Assembly (NCBI GenBank): GCA_009192285.1
Contig: WBVU01000004.1
Location: forward strand, 2,812,001-2,876,000
Source: Morchella semilibera
Taxonomy: Eukaryota; Ascomycota; Pezizomycetes; Pezizales; Morchellaceae
DNA length: 64,000 nt
Reading direction: 5' to 3'
Made by a program: the position numbers and the translations under genes. How positions within the stretch are numbered: the first letter of the stretch is position 1; each line of letters opens with the position of its first letter. Below, in pieces: positions 22,315 through 33,364 of the stretch. The notes under the pieces were generated by a model. That model was given only the letters and a program-made list of their open reading frames with translations, made no database searches and was not told the DNA's origin.

Positions 22315-22645
22315 TCAGTACCGAACTAACACTGTACCAACACTCTTGGGGTATTTATACGTCACTAACAATGCATCAACGCTCCTATGTTATCGGTACC
22401 GTATCGTTACCATACAAATACTTTTGACTTGTTAGCATCATATCACCCTTGTATCAAACTTCTCGTGTCTTTATATAGCACTAACACTGTGTCAATGCTG
22501 CTATATTGCCAATACTGTATGGACACTTTTGACTTGTTGGTACCGGATTAATACTGTATCAACATTTTCGTGTTGTCAGTACCGTATTATTACCATACCA
22601 ATACTTTTTTGCTGTCATATAGTATTATTACCATACCAATACCAT
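22315..22645. repeat. Diverged tandem repeat, unit about 40 bp
   Basis: Eight or nine imperfect units with the core GTACCGTATTAATACTGTA followed by CAACACTTTTG and TTGTCA-like ends. Units are 34-43 bp and strongly diverged, so the array is old. A MITE is inserted just beyond its right edge. Confidence 0.6.
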
Positions 22646-22651
22646 TATATA

Positions 22652-22788
22652 CATTAGCAAACTCAACTTGTGACTGGAGTCTCTCAACAATCTCCTAGGT
22701 CTCCTGAGAGTCTCCTTAGACTCCTGGATATTTTTTGAGTCTCCCGAGGCTCAGGAGACATCAGGAGATAAATGTAGTCTTGCTGATG
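22652..22788 (+). repeat. 137-bp CATCAGCAA MITE, TA duplication
   Basis: Full length: CATTAGCAAACTC at the left, GTCTTGCTGATG at the right, with the same internal GTCTCCTGAG motif array as the copy at 36700. TA is present on both sides (22650-22651, 22789-22790). Confidence 0.88.
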
Positions 22789-23400
22789 TACAGTATCATC
22801 TTTAAAAATATTGGTATCGTATTCAAAGCAGCAACAGCTCACATGTTGCAGTAAGATCCATGTATTCCGAGCAAAGAAACTTGTATAGCAAATAGAATAC
22901 TATCAAATATTTTAAAGAAAAGCAAAGCAAATCAAATGAATCATAAACCCCTGATTATATAACATGAATGTCAATACTGTTTACTCAACTGCCCATTTAT
23001 GGCCCAGTTACCACCAGATAATCTTCCTGTTTCTGTTTCAGTATTGCCTATAAATTATATTCTTGCCTCCAAATCTGTGTCGATGATCGGGAGATGCTAC
23101 TTGGTCTCCCGTCAATCACCTCAAGAGTACGGAGGTATTTTAAGCGGGCGAGAGAGAAGTGGTGATGCGCGCGCAAAGGGTTTTCATCGATAAATCGTCC
23201 CGGAGGGGCGGAGGCGGGGAGTGATCAACATAGCAATAGTGAAAAATGAAGATCAAATTATTGTGAGCAAGTTACAAGGCTACCAACTAAGTGATCTCCA
23301 TTTAATTCCTCCTCCGCCATAACCGAAACCGAACCCAAAAATAGAAAACGCAGATAAAGAAAATTCCTTTGAAGGTCCCTGGCGAGGGCCATGATACTGG
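22789..23400. other. Non-coding stretch left of the gag remnant
   Basis: AT-rich, with no supported gene. The part near 23290-23400 may be the start of the pol junction of the gag-bearing element, but no protease motif could be read. Confidence 0.35.
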
Positions 23401-23407
23401 CCAGGGA

Positions 23408-24730
23408 CTACTGAAAACCCGAATTACCAGAAGACAACACAATATCCGTAGACGAAGAAGAGGAAGAAATAGGAGCAGAAATCTCAATAGGAGCGACGGG
23501 GGGAGCAGATAAGGCGGCACCTCTCATAACCGGAGGGGGAACACGCGGGCGATTACCTTGGGGGCAGTTGGCGAACACATGGTCAGGGGCAGCGCAGTAG
23601 GCACAGCGGCTATTCTCCATTCTCCATTTCTTTTCAGCAGGGGTGATCTGTCGGTCGGCCATGGGTAAACGTATATCGCCCTTCTGGTGAGGACGTATGG
23701 TGGAGCGGGCTTGAAGAGCTGATAGATCCATAGGGGCAAGGCCCCCTGGGGTGTGCGATGGATGTGGAGGGGCAGGTGAGGAGGCAAATTGTCCCATTGG
23801 ATTCCGATTGGCCTTATGGGCATCCTTTCTGGCCCGATCCTATTATCCATGGTCATAAAGCCTTCTAACATAGGCATCGAAGCCCTCCATGGTAGTATCC
23901 TGGTAAATCATTGCGTCCTTAAGATCGTCAGACAGTCCGTTCTCCAGGGCATCCTTCTTGGCTTCCTCGTTGTAATCGAGTTGGCCCATAACACGCAGGA
24001 ATTGTGTAAGATAGGTGGCAAAGTCTCCTTTGCCCTGGCGGAGGTTCTGAAGTTCCCTCCTGGCGGTACCTCGAGGGTCTCGGTCCCCAAGGAGGCTTCC
24101 AAAAATGCAACGAAGTAGCGACCAGAAGCGAATGGGGGAGCGTCTCCAGTGGCCATGGGAATAACTGGTCCAACGCCTTTCCTTCCAACCGAGAAACAGC
24201 GTAGAACACCTTAGCCTCCTCATTCAGGAACCTATCATGATTTACCCTGAGTTTGGTGCGGAGGAGATTAAGAAATCCAGGTAGCTCCTACGAGTTCCGT
24301 TAAACTTAGGGGGGTCTGGGAATTTCTCGGAACGGAAGGCTGGGGTGGGGCATTCACTGGGGAGGTACTATTGGGGGTGGGGTGGTGGTGGTGGTGGTTG
24401 GTGGTGGTGGAGCTCGGGCCGCGGCGAGTTGGAATTCCAGGGTGCGAACCTGAGCTTCCAGAGCATCGGTGTGGTTATTGGAGGTGGTGAGTTGGTCCCT
24501 TGCGATGGTCAACTCTTGCCTGGTTTGGGCGTGTAAGTTTCGGCTAGCATCTCGTTCTTTCTTCCATCGATCCCTTCCCGTATAAGGGTTAGGAGATGTA
24601 CATAATGATAGTGTAGGTTCTCCACTGCTTCGAACTCTGTGAAGGTCTGAGGGATTTGGTACTGGCCATCGAGGATGACCCCATCCACAATGGTGGCTGG
24701 GGGAGGGGGTGGAGGAGCCGGGGTGGACAT
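23408..24730 (-). pseudogene. gag: Ty3-type gag remnant with CCHC knuckle
   Basis: Starts at a proline-rich MSTPAPPPPPPATIVDG. After frame breaks it shows the capsid-like segment SRLEGKALDQLFPW, then LRQGKGDFATYLTQFLRVMG (the retrotransposon gag core), and then a zinc knuckle CAYCAAPDHVFANC (C-x2-C-x4-H-x4-C). At least two frameshifts lie in 23870-24210. An LTR-D lies just upstream on the same strand (24880-25145), in the order 5' LTR, gag. No pol follows. It represents a Ty3 lineage other than the LTR-A elements. Confidence 0.75.
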
Positions 24731-24879
24731 GGTTGGGTGCGGTGTGGATGACGACGTAACGTAATCTCAAGGAGGGGGTGGCGGTGTAGCTTTGTTCCAC
24801 AGGGCACGAGGAGTGACAACGATACGACTCAAGTATAAGGGAGGTATAAGGAAGAAGTCGAACGGACAGCGATAGTCAC

Positions 24880-25145
24880 TAAAGAAGTAGAGACTATAAA
24901 GTATATTGAATACTAGTTCTAGAAGACGTTACGTAGAGAAGAAAGGGAAAGAAAGAAACTACAAGAGTAGGCATCATTGCCTCCCTTATATACCCAATAT
25001 TTCCGGAGCCAAGCCTGACTCATACCCTCGCGTAACCCCAGACATGACTCACATTCCTGCGTAATGGAAACCCATAGAACCTACTCTGACTCATCCCCAC
25101 CTCCGAGCTTACAGTAATCCCATCCCTGCCACTCCTTACAGTCCC
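24880..25145 (-). mobile_element. LTR-D, truncated, upstream of gag
   Basis: Matches the LTR-D at 12845-13379 (AAGTAGAGACTATAAAG, GTAGGCATCATTGCC, TATATACCCA, CCAAGCCTGACTC) but lacks the first 140 bp or so. It abuts the LINE 3' end at about 25145. Confidence 0.6.
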
Positions 25146-25151
25146 CCGAAT

Positions 25152-28100
25152 CTAACATATCCATGAAAATGGGGTAGCTGTGGGTTCCTCCTCTCTTCCT
25201 GATTCCTGTGTACTTGGAAATGAATCCGGGCTGAAGGTGCTAATAGGGTGGGTGGCCGGCATGCTTAGAATGCGTAGAGCATATTTCTGTTGTTGGAGGT
25301 CAAGCCTGATCTCTATGGGTAGTAGTGCAGTTTCTGCTTGGAGTGCTGATATTGGTGTTGTTCTGAAAGCACCAGTGATCCTTCTCATCGCATTGTTTTG
25401 TATCTTCTGAAGCTGCGTTTTGTATCCTATCTGTCCGTTCCACCAAACTTCTGCACCAAAATCACTGATTGTAGTGACGCAGGTCTGATAGAGCTGTCTT
25501 GGAGCTGTCTGGCTCAGCCCTTTTTCTGTATTTCCTAACCTGGCAAGTGCAAGAAATGCCCTCATAGCTGAAGCCGCTTTAGTTTTTGACATGATGTTTG
25601 AAAGATAGCTTCCTATCAAACCAAACACCCAGCCACCTCAGTGTATCGCTGGCCTCAACCAAAGTACCATCAGGCATTCTGACCTTGTATTAGGGTGTTA
25701 CACCAAGCAACCCGAGTAGTCAAGTAAAGAGCTTGGAGTTTGAAACGCTAACCGCAAAGGCAGTAAGGAACAAGGTCTCCTCAGTCTTAACCAGCCTAGA
25801 GTCTCGATCGCTCGATGCTAGTCCTTTCAGTATGCAAAGGGTCCTGAAACACGAAGATGGTTCGAGGTGGAGTTTCCAAGTCACTTGCGAGATCCTCGAA
25901 GATAAGGTATAAAGCGTAAAGTAATAGTGATTATATCGATAAGACTCTTTCTTCGTCGCTGATGATTTCAACAAAGTAGGAGAATGACACAGTATTTATA
26001 TCCCGCGCAAATGTCACGCGGACTAAACATTATAACTACAATCATCCAGTGCGAAACCCCGAAGACCCTGAAAATACGCCAAGACAACCAAACGCCAAAT
26101 CTATCCCACCATCTTAAAATACCCCTGATCTCTAATCCCAGAAAATCCCTCACGCTCTATTCCCTTAGTAGATAACAACCCGTCGCTGCATGCACTCAGC
26201 CTTCAACAGTGATCATAAGGAGTCTTCGAAGTTAGCCTTACCTGATAACATCCCGGTACCGGGGCTCGACTCCGCTCGCCAACTCTTTCCCGACATCGTT
26301 ACCTATCACCAAGGAGCATGGCTCAACATTAGGACTGCTAACCGGTACCGGAGGAGTCGGGTAGTCTTACCTTCCCCTGAGGCGCCACCAGGTGAGCTTC
26401 CTTACGACCTTCGTCATTTGATCAAATATGGTCCGATTGACTCCAAACTCGCACTGTTGCCCCCTCATATACCCACCGGTGTCCTGAGCGACTGAGCCGG
26501 CGCTTTGACGCTCCGGGGGTTATTTCAGGGGTCGAAAACAGGTTCGTTAACTAGGGATTCTGCAACTCCGCACTGGGCTCCATACTGGCAACACCGTGCC
26601 TCTTTGGCGCGCCCAGTGGGACATAGAAACTTTTAGCAGCGTAGTACCGTGGGAGGGTCCTCCTCTTTCAGTCTTCGGGTTCCTTTTCTCATGCCCGTAA
26701 CACCTTGACTGTATCCGTAGTGTTTGTAGTTCGTTTGTTGTGGAAGTGAAGTAGTTCTGTTTTGAGGTTGTCGAATGCCAGAGCATTAGCTTCACCCCAT
26801 GTGACAGCTAGCTGTGTCATTCTCTCCAAGTGTCTGCAGTTTGAGCTTTCATCTTTGCCCACCATTATCATGCCAATATCATCAATATAGCTGGGTATTT
26901 GCTGGTGAGGAAACTGGCGTTGAAGAATATCGAAGAGTGGTGATAAGTAGAGAATAAAAAGAATCGGTGATGTTGGACTTCCCTGTGGAATTCCTGTTGC
27001 TATTGTTGACATCGGTTCTTGTTGCCCATCAAAGGCTAGTGAAGCTTTCCTGTTGCTTAGGAGATTGTCTATCCATCTGACTATTTGAGTGGGCAGGCGT
27101 TTTTCTTTTGCTGTATGTATGAGTCTGTCCTTGGATACATTGTCAAATGCTCCTTTGACATCCATAAACAGTGCTGAAACGACCTTTCCTTTTCTCTTCG
27201 CTTCATCCACTATGCTTGCTACCAGCATACAGGCATCTACAGCAGATCTCTTTGGTCTTCCTCCAATCTGCCAGTGGTGGAGTAGATTGTATCTCTCCGC
27301 TAGATATGCAAGTCTTGAAGCTATTATCTTTTCCAGTACCTTGCCTAAGCAATTAAGCAGGGAGACTGGCCTATACGCTTTTGGAATCGAATAGTCTGGT
27401 TTGTTGGGCTTTTTTATAATAACAACAGTGGCTTCTCTCCAAATGTGTGGGTGATAGCCAGCGGTCATGGTTGCTTTATAGAATGAGTTGAAATGGTGAA
27501 GTATCGCTAGGTATGCTTGTTGAATGCATTTGAAGTTGATCCCATCTGGCCCTGGAGCTTTGTTGGGAGAGGAAGTCATGATCGCCCTCTTGATTTCATC
27601 ATCCGCCAGGCCCTTCCATGGTATTCTGTCCTCCTGCTTTTGGATGTCCCTTTGAGGTGAGATAGGGGGAGGTGGGAAGAGAGCAGCTCTGTATAGATTG
27701 GCTTTCTCTGCAAACGTGGCAGCTGTTTCTCCAGTTGTAACATTGTTGAGTGGTGGTGTACGTTCCGTCTTTCTGGGTTTGGTGAATCTGAAGGCTGTGA
27801 ATATATCTTTTCCTTGAGCGTTCTCAAGGAAGCTATTCCAATGAGACTCTTTAGCTCTCCTGATACTTTTGAAGTATTCCGATCTGTGCGATCTGAATCT
27901 TTGATGCATCATTGGAGACCTTTCCAACTTCCATTCTCTTAGAGCACTTTTCATATGTCGTCTATGTTCTGTGATCTCCTCACTCCACCATGGTTTAGAT
28001 CGAGGAGAGGATTTCCTGATAGGAACATTACGTTCAGCTGCTGTGGTTATAAGTTCCAGAAGTAGGATGGCTCCTGCTTCTAGGTTTTGTTCATTTGGAT

Positions 28101-28962
28101 GAGAGTGAAGGAAGTTCCATTGAAAGGCTGAGTTTAAAGAGAGATCTCTAAGCGTTGTTTGAAGGGATTCCCAGTCTGCCTTAGCCCAGTTGAACCGTTC
28201 AGTTGAAGGGGGAGGTACTGATTCAATTGAATCAGATACAAGATCAAATCGAATTACTTCATGATCTGATCCTGTTGCTGCTCCTTCATCAATGGCCCAA
28301 TTGGCAGGTAGTGTGTTGACCGCTGTAGATGCAAAAGCTAAGTCTAGAACTGAGGTGCCAGTGCCAGTTCTATAGTGGTAGGTTGGGATGTCTGGTTCGT
28401 TGATGAGAGTGAAGTTTCCAGTTTCCAGAAGTTGAACCAATGCTTCATGGCGTTTTGGTGTGCGGTTTGCTGAGTTCCACCATGGATGATGCGAGCTGAG
28501 GTCTCCAGCTATGATTGTTCTTGCAGGGAGTTGAATATTAACCAATATTCTCTCCACCGTATAGGGTTCATTGCTGTGTCCAGGTGGATCTTCGTTATAA
28601 ATGTTAAAGAGGGTTAGGGCAGGTATTGAGGGGGTGGATATCTCTATTGCTTGTAAGTCTGGATCATTGACGATATCTGGTTTAGGTTGAATGATAAGGT
28701 GGGGGTTGAGGTGTGTCTTGATGGTGAAGGTGAGTGTTCTTGGTGGTCGATCTGATGTGGGAATGATACTATCGAAGGAGGGGTGTGATATTGATGTCCG
28801 GGAACCTGCAATCATGCCAGGCATAACAAAAGGTTCCTGAATTATAACTATGTCTGCTGTCTCATAAACTGAGTGCAGCAATCCAATCATGCAGTTTTGT
28901 GATCTTGCGCAATTATGTTGAATAATTCGCACTCTGTGAGGATTAGGTTGTGTCCCCATCAT
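25152..28962 (-). pseudogene. LINE ORF2: AP-type endonuclease and reverse transcriptase
   Basis: The 5' part (28962-26703) has an endonuclease domain (RIIQHNCARS, IIQEPF, GDLSSHHPWWN, SVLDLAF, GSDHEV) and an RT domain (NKAPGPDGINF, PVSLLNCLGKVLEKI, ALFMDVKGAFDNV, GIPQGSPTSPILF, SYIDDIGM). It is interrupted after TDTVKV by LTR-C (25688-26702). The frame resumes with RMPDGTLVE and a RWLGVWFD segment, then has a small frameshift near 25580-25590 before the C-terminal domain that ends at 25152. The start ATG overlaps the ORF1 stop (ATGA at 28959-28962). Confidence 0.88.
25688..26702 (-). mobile_element. LTR-C solo copy in LINE ORF2, CCTTG duplication
   Basis: A 1015-bp insertion flanked by CCTTG (25683-25687, 26703-26707). 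Taking one copy of the duplication away restores the ORF2 frame. In the minus sense it starts TGTTACGGGCATGAG and ends TAACACCCTAATA. No coding potential. Likely an LTR family distinct from A. Confidence 0.7.
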
Positions 28963-30527
28963 AGCATCTCCTGTTCATTGTCTTCGTTGTTGAGGCGTTG
29001 GATGATAGAATTTCTGACAGGGCATGACGGATCATAGGCTGGGTGTTGTCCTTCGCAATTGGCGCATTTTGGTAGGAAGTGAGCACAGCTCTTGCTCTGA
29101 ACCTTGCATTGAGGGCAAAGATGGTTTTGACTGGTATGCCCGGCAGCACAGATAGAGCACACAGGGCTGTCCTTGGTTGCGCATCTCTGCCAGTTGTGTC
29201 CAAATTTCTGACAGTTCTTGCATTGGTCTGTTGGTCTTGATGTATGGTACTCAGTAGCTCTGTGTAATTGTCCGAAGATTCGAATCCCCCTAGAGAGCAT
29301 GGCATTGTATGATGACTTGTTGCTGACAGCAATCATAACTGAGCTGTGAGATTTTCCTACTCTCTTTTCGGGGTGCGTCATATACCTAGGTGTGGTAGCT
29401 AGAGTGACTCCGGTATTGAGTTCGTGGATTTCGCTTCTCAGGTCTTCCATTCCCTGAGCGTTGTCAGGATAGTGTTCAAGATTAATGCCGTGTACCGCAA
29501 GCTTGAACCATGTCTCTTGCATCGCGATGGATACAACACAGGGATCAACCTCTTTCATAGCTTTTTCAATGTTCGTTTTATAATTGGCGAATTGAGTTTC
29601 AGTGAATGCTCCTTTGCTGAAGAGCATCAGATTCCCCCTCTGATTCCAACTTGCTCCGCCTATCTGAATAGCTTGGTCTGCTTTGGCTATAGTGAGATCC
29701 CTGTTGATGGTGTTTCTGAGCTGGACAAGGTTGAGTGCCCCATTCTTAGGTGTTGACCTAGTCACAATAATAGTTTTAGTAACTGGGAGTTTTGGTGGAA
29801 GTGGTGTCTTGAGCATTTGGCCCTGTTGCCTAGTTCCCTTCCTAGTCACAGTTGCCCAAGTATCCTTTTGTTTCTCTTGTAGCTGAACGGGGTGAACATG
29901 CTCATTCGAATGGACTGGTTGCTTTCCTTGATCTCTCTTGCTGAGTTGAGGTTTGGGGTTTGCCGGGCCTGATGTGGTGTTCTGGGCTGATGATTGTGGT
30001 ATATTTTTCTGTATTGCTGAAGCTTTCATAGATCTAGCCATTGCATCGAATCTGCTCTTCATTTCATTGTTGTTTTGGTTTGTGGCGGCAAGGACTGAGT
30101 TAACAAGGGTCTGTAATGCTTGAATCTGAGTTATCAGCTGTTGATTTTGTTCTCTGATTTCGGTATTCTGTTCTTTGATTTCAGTAGTCTGCAATGTGAG
30201 AGTCTGAACGCAGTCCTATAGTCGTTGGTTGATGTAGTTTGAGGATCCAAACGAAATAGGCTGACCAGAACGTCCTGGTAGAGCCTGTCTTTTTCCAGAA
30301 ATATTTTCATTAGATTGAAATAATATTCTTTTAGTTGGTATAATTCTGTGTTGTTGGCCATTAGAGGCTAGAGGATCACTGCTAGGATCTTCCATATGCT
30401 CCTCAGGTTCGCTTCTGTCCATGGCAATGCTATAGTCATCTCTAACTCCCATATCCCTGTCTTCTGACTGTGCAGGGAGAGGGGATGACGGCATTCCTGG
30501 CAGGGATTGCTCAACCCCTTCAGACAT
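28959..30527 (-). pseudogene. LINE ORF1, zinc-knuckle RNA-binding protein, one stop
   Basis: Starts MSEGVEQSLPGMP at 30527. A coiled-coil-like stretch rich in EQN follows (about 30190-30090). The C-terminus has three closely spaced CCHC knuckles, beginning CKNCQKFGHNWQRC. The whole is one frame of 523 codons, broken only by a TAG at 30216-30218. ORF1 proteins of Tad elements bind the element RNA. A relic ORF1 start also lies at 10316. Confidence 0.85.
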
Positions 30528-30857
30528 GTTGAAGCTAGTGGCTGTGGCGCTAGGAATTAGGTGGGGTGGGTGAGGGCGGCTTGGCAGAGTTTTTGTTTGA
30601 GGCTGGCTTGGCAGCAAGGTGGAGTAAAAAATAGCAGAAAAAAAAGCGGAAATTCACAGCAACTTCTGCAAAAGAAGAGCTGTGATTTCAGGAGTTGGTG
30701 ATTAGATGCAAGTTGAGATGGAGATGATGGATCTGAAGTCGGTTTGATGATATCTCTGTTGGTTGTTGAGTTATTTTCAAAAATCAATTCCTGAGGTGGG
30801 GTTGCACGGCTTATGTTTTCTTTAGTTCTTTAACGCTCAGGGAATGGAAGACCTGAG

Positions 30858-30911
30858 TGTCCCGGCGCCTTGGCATTAGTCCCGAGGATTCGGTAGTCGA
30901 AATGCTGTTGT
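30858..30911 (+). mobile_element. LTR-A 5' fragment
   Basis: Only the first 54 bp (TGTCCCGGCGCCTTGG...) remain, directly left of the pogo element's flank. Confidence 0.65.
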
Positions 30912-31196
30912 TCCCACTCTCATTGTATATGGGAGGGTAGGCTGGATAGTCCTCGCATATTTAGTACATCAGTTCAAAATAGTATGGCTTCTACACTTAC
31001 TAGAAACAAAGGGAAAAGGCCAACCCACTGGCAAATCTGTACTTTTTGCAAATTTTGCCAGACTTTCCTTTGCGCAGATAAATGTTTTGATAAGTACCAT
31101 AGTAACTAGAATTTTTTATACTAAAAGTCTCGGCTTTTAACGTGTTCCACCGTGAAAGTGACTGGCACCGGAAAAGTGATCAATCATGAAGAAATT
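30912..31196. other. Left flank of the pogo element, no gene
   Basis: Probably the element's 3' untranslated and terminal region; no terminal inverted repeat could be paired, because the other end is lost under LTR-C. Confidence 0.35.
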
Positions 31197-32946
31197 TTAT
31201 TTATGCTTTGTTGCCAAACTTTTCCCTATAGTCAAGGTACCTAATGCCTCTGTAGCTATATTTATATCTTCTTTTGGTTTTCTTCGCCCTAGAGTCTTTT
31301 CTTTCTTGAGTGCTACCATCTTTTCTTTTTCCTGTTCTTTGCGTAACTGTACTACTACATCTGCAGAAACTACAAGCGCCTTAGTCAATACCTTCCTACT
31401 CTTGACCTTTTCCATATCCTTAGCATTAGATGCGTTCTGTCTCAACTTTGCTATTTCCACTTTTAATATAACATTTTCTGCAGTTTGAACTGCAGCGGCT
31501 TTTGCCAGTTTCTCCGCCATAAGTTTCCTGTCCAAATTGGAAGTTTCCTAAAATAGGGCCATAGTGCGTCTGGTGAGACTTAAAATACTTTTTCCGTTGG
31601 TAGGAGTTTTGGGAGCTGAAAATCTGCTATTCTCAGCGCCGAGGCTATCGGTTTTGTTATCTTTTGACATGGTACTAAGGACTCGCCTAGGGTTATATGG
31701 GAAAATACCAGTTGCTTCAAATGCACTCTTGATATTTGTTACTGTATAGGTACGTTCTCTGGCTTGAACTAAGAGTCTAATTTATAATTAGGTGGGTTGT
31801 ATTGTAATAAGGGTAAAAGTTTACTTACGGGTAAAAGGTTCCTTTATGTATGCCGTATCCACCTGATTCTAGCCAATCATCAAGGGGCGTAGCATAATTC
31901 TTTTGGAGTGACCCAAAAAGACCAACATCAAGGGGCTGTAAAAGGTGTATTGAATGCGCTGGTAGGCAGAGAGGGATAATATCATGACTAATACAATAAT
32001 CAAAAAATTCCCATGCTACGTAGGAAGTATGTCCATCAATAATTAATAGTCTCGTACGACCAGATGATCTATAAGAAGTTAGCTTTGTTTATTCCAAAAT
32101 AGTATAGCTTACCTCGCTTTTGTATCAGCTTCAAAATTCTCTATTGGATATCTTTTTCCTATTTCCCTGTTCGACTATCCAGTGCTTGAATAACTGAAAT
32201 ATGTCTTATCCCCTTCTTTAACCAATGCGTGCCAACCTTGATATTGTACAGCCCCCTTATAGACCACCATTGGAGGTAACACAAACCCACCAGCTGAAAC
32301 AGTCTCTAATACCGTAATTAATTCTCTTAATCCGTCCTGTATTTTTAAATTCCGTTTCTTTCCGAGTCCCCTTCTACAAATCACCTTAACCGCAGCTGCT
32401 CTGCCCATCAAAAACATCTTCTCATCCATATTGTAAGTATCGTCTGGTAGGATACCATGCATTCTAACAACAGCTAATAACTGAATAGATATATTAGTTT
32501 ATTCTCTGATACAAAAAATAGATCCATACCTTATAAGAGTCACGTATAATGTCAGGATTATTACCAAACCCCCGTTGCTTATGAAGACGTACAGCAAACT
32601 TGGCTTGTAACTCTGGATGCCGAGTAAGGAAGCGAGTAGTCCAATTGGCCCCTAGGTTCTTTATACCACGACTTCTAACAAAATGTGTTACCATATCTTT
32701 GACATTCTTCATACGAGGTAGAAACCCTCAGTGATCCAATTGTATTATCCATTTTGTAATTGCTTGCTCTTCAATTGGTGTGAGTAATTGCTGGTCAACA
32801 TGCGCTTTGCCCTTGGGTACCTTTCCAGCAAGGCGGTTTCTTAATCTTCCATAAGTGACATCATAGGCAGTGGCCGCATCCCTAATGTTCTTGAATTTGT
32901 TGTTTTTATAATCTCTCATCGCAGCCAAAACTCGAGCCTCTGTTGG
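31197..32946 (-). pseudogene. pogo/Fot1-type transposase
   Basis: Read on the minus strand: an HTH_psq-like start (TPTEARVLAAMRDYKNNK), a CENP-B/Tc5-like DNA-binding part (TRFLTRHPELQAKFAVRLHK), and a DDE_1 domain with NMDEKMFLMGRA, GFVLPPMVVYKG, LLIIDGHTSY and a PLDVGLFG segment. A lysine-rich coiled C-terminus ends at 31197. A 54-bp intron (about 32473-32526) fits between SYK and the next exon. Two Trp codons have become stops (TGA near 32727-32729, TAG near 32174-32176). LTR-C truncates the 5' end. The family cuts and pastes at TA sites. Confidence 0.82.
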
Positions 32947-33364
32947 TGTTATGGGTTTTGGAAGATGAAGACAAGAAGACCAACAAAGCCTCCCTATGCT
33001 ACTAAACTCCCAATTAGTGCCCCAGAGAGGTACAGTGGTGCCAGTATGGGCCAGATTGCGGAGTTGTGGAATCTCTAGTTAAAAAACACGTTTTCGACTC
33101 TGAAAATAACCCCTGGAGCATCAAAGTGCCGGCACAGCTGCTCAGGATACCGGTGGGTATATGAGGGGCAGCAGTTCAGATTTGGGATCAATCGGTCCAA
33201 AACTGATCAAACAGCGAAGGTTCTGAGAAAGCTGACTCTAGCGACTTCTCAGGCAAAGGTAAGACTACCCGACACCTCCGGTACCTAATCGTTGACGGTA
33301 CTAATGTTGAGCCATGCTCTTTAGTGTAGATAAAGATGCAGGAAAAGAGTTGGCGAGCAAAATA
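32947..33364 (-). mobile_element. LTR-C copy, truncated, beside Ty3 copy II
   Basis: Starts TGTTATGGGTTTTGG and follows LTR-C through CCGGTGGGTATATGAG, ACCCGACACCTCCGG and GAGTTGGCGAG, then switches at 33364-33365 to the Ty3 protease sequence. The junction is a recombination or deletion point. Confidence 0.65.

Larger units (their letters stand above)
25146..30806 (-). mobile_element. Tad-like LINE, near full length
   Basis: Two-ORF non-LTR element on the minus strand: 5' leader (30528-30806), ORF1 with CCHC knuckles, ORF2 with endonuclease and reverse transcriptase. The 5' boundary is set by agreement with the fragment at 10033-10502. ORF2 is split by an LTR-C. No poly-A tail is visible, because the 3' end abuts LTR-D. 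LINEs of this type copy RNA into a nicked target site; this copy is inactive. Confidence 0.85.
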
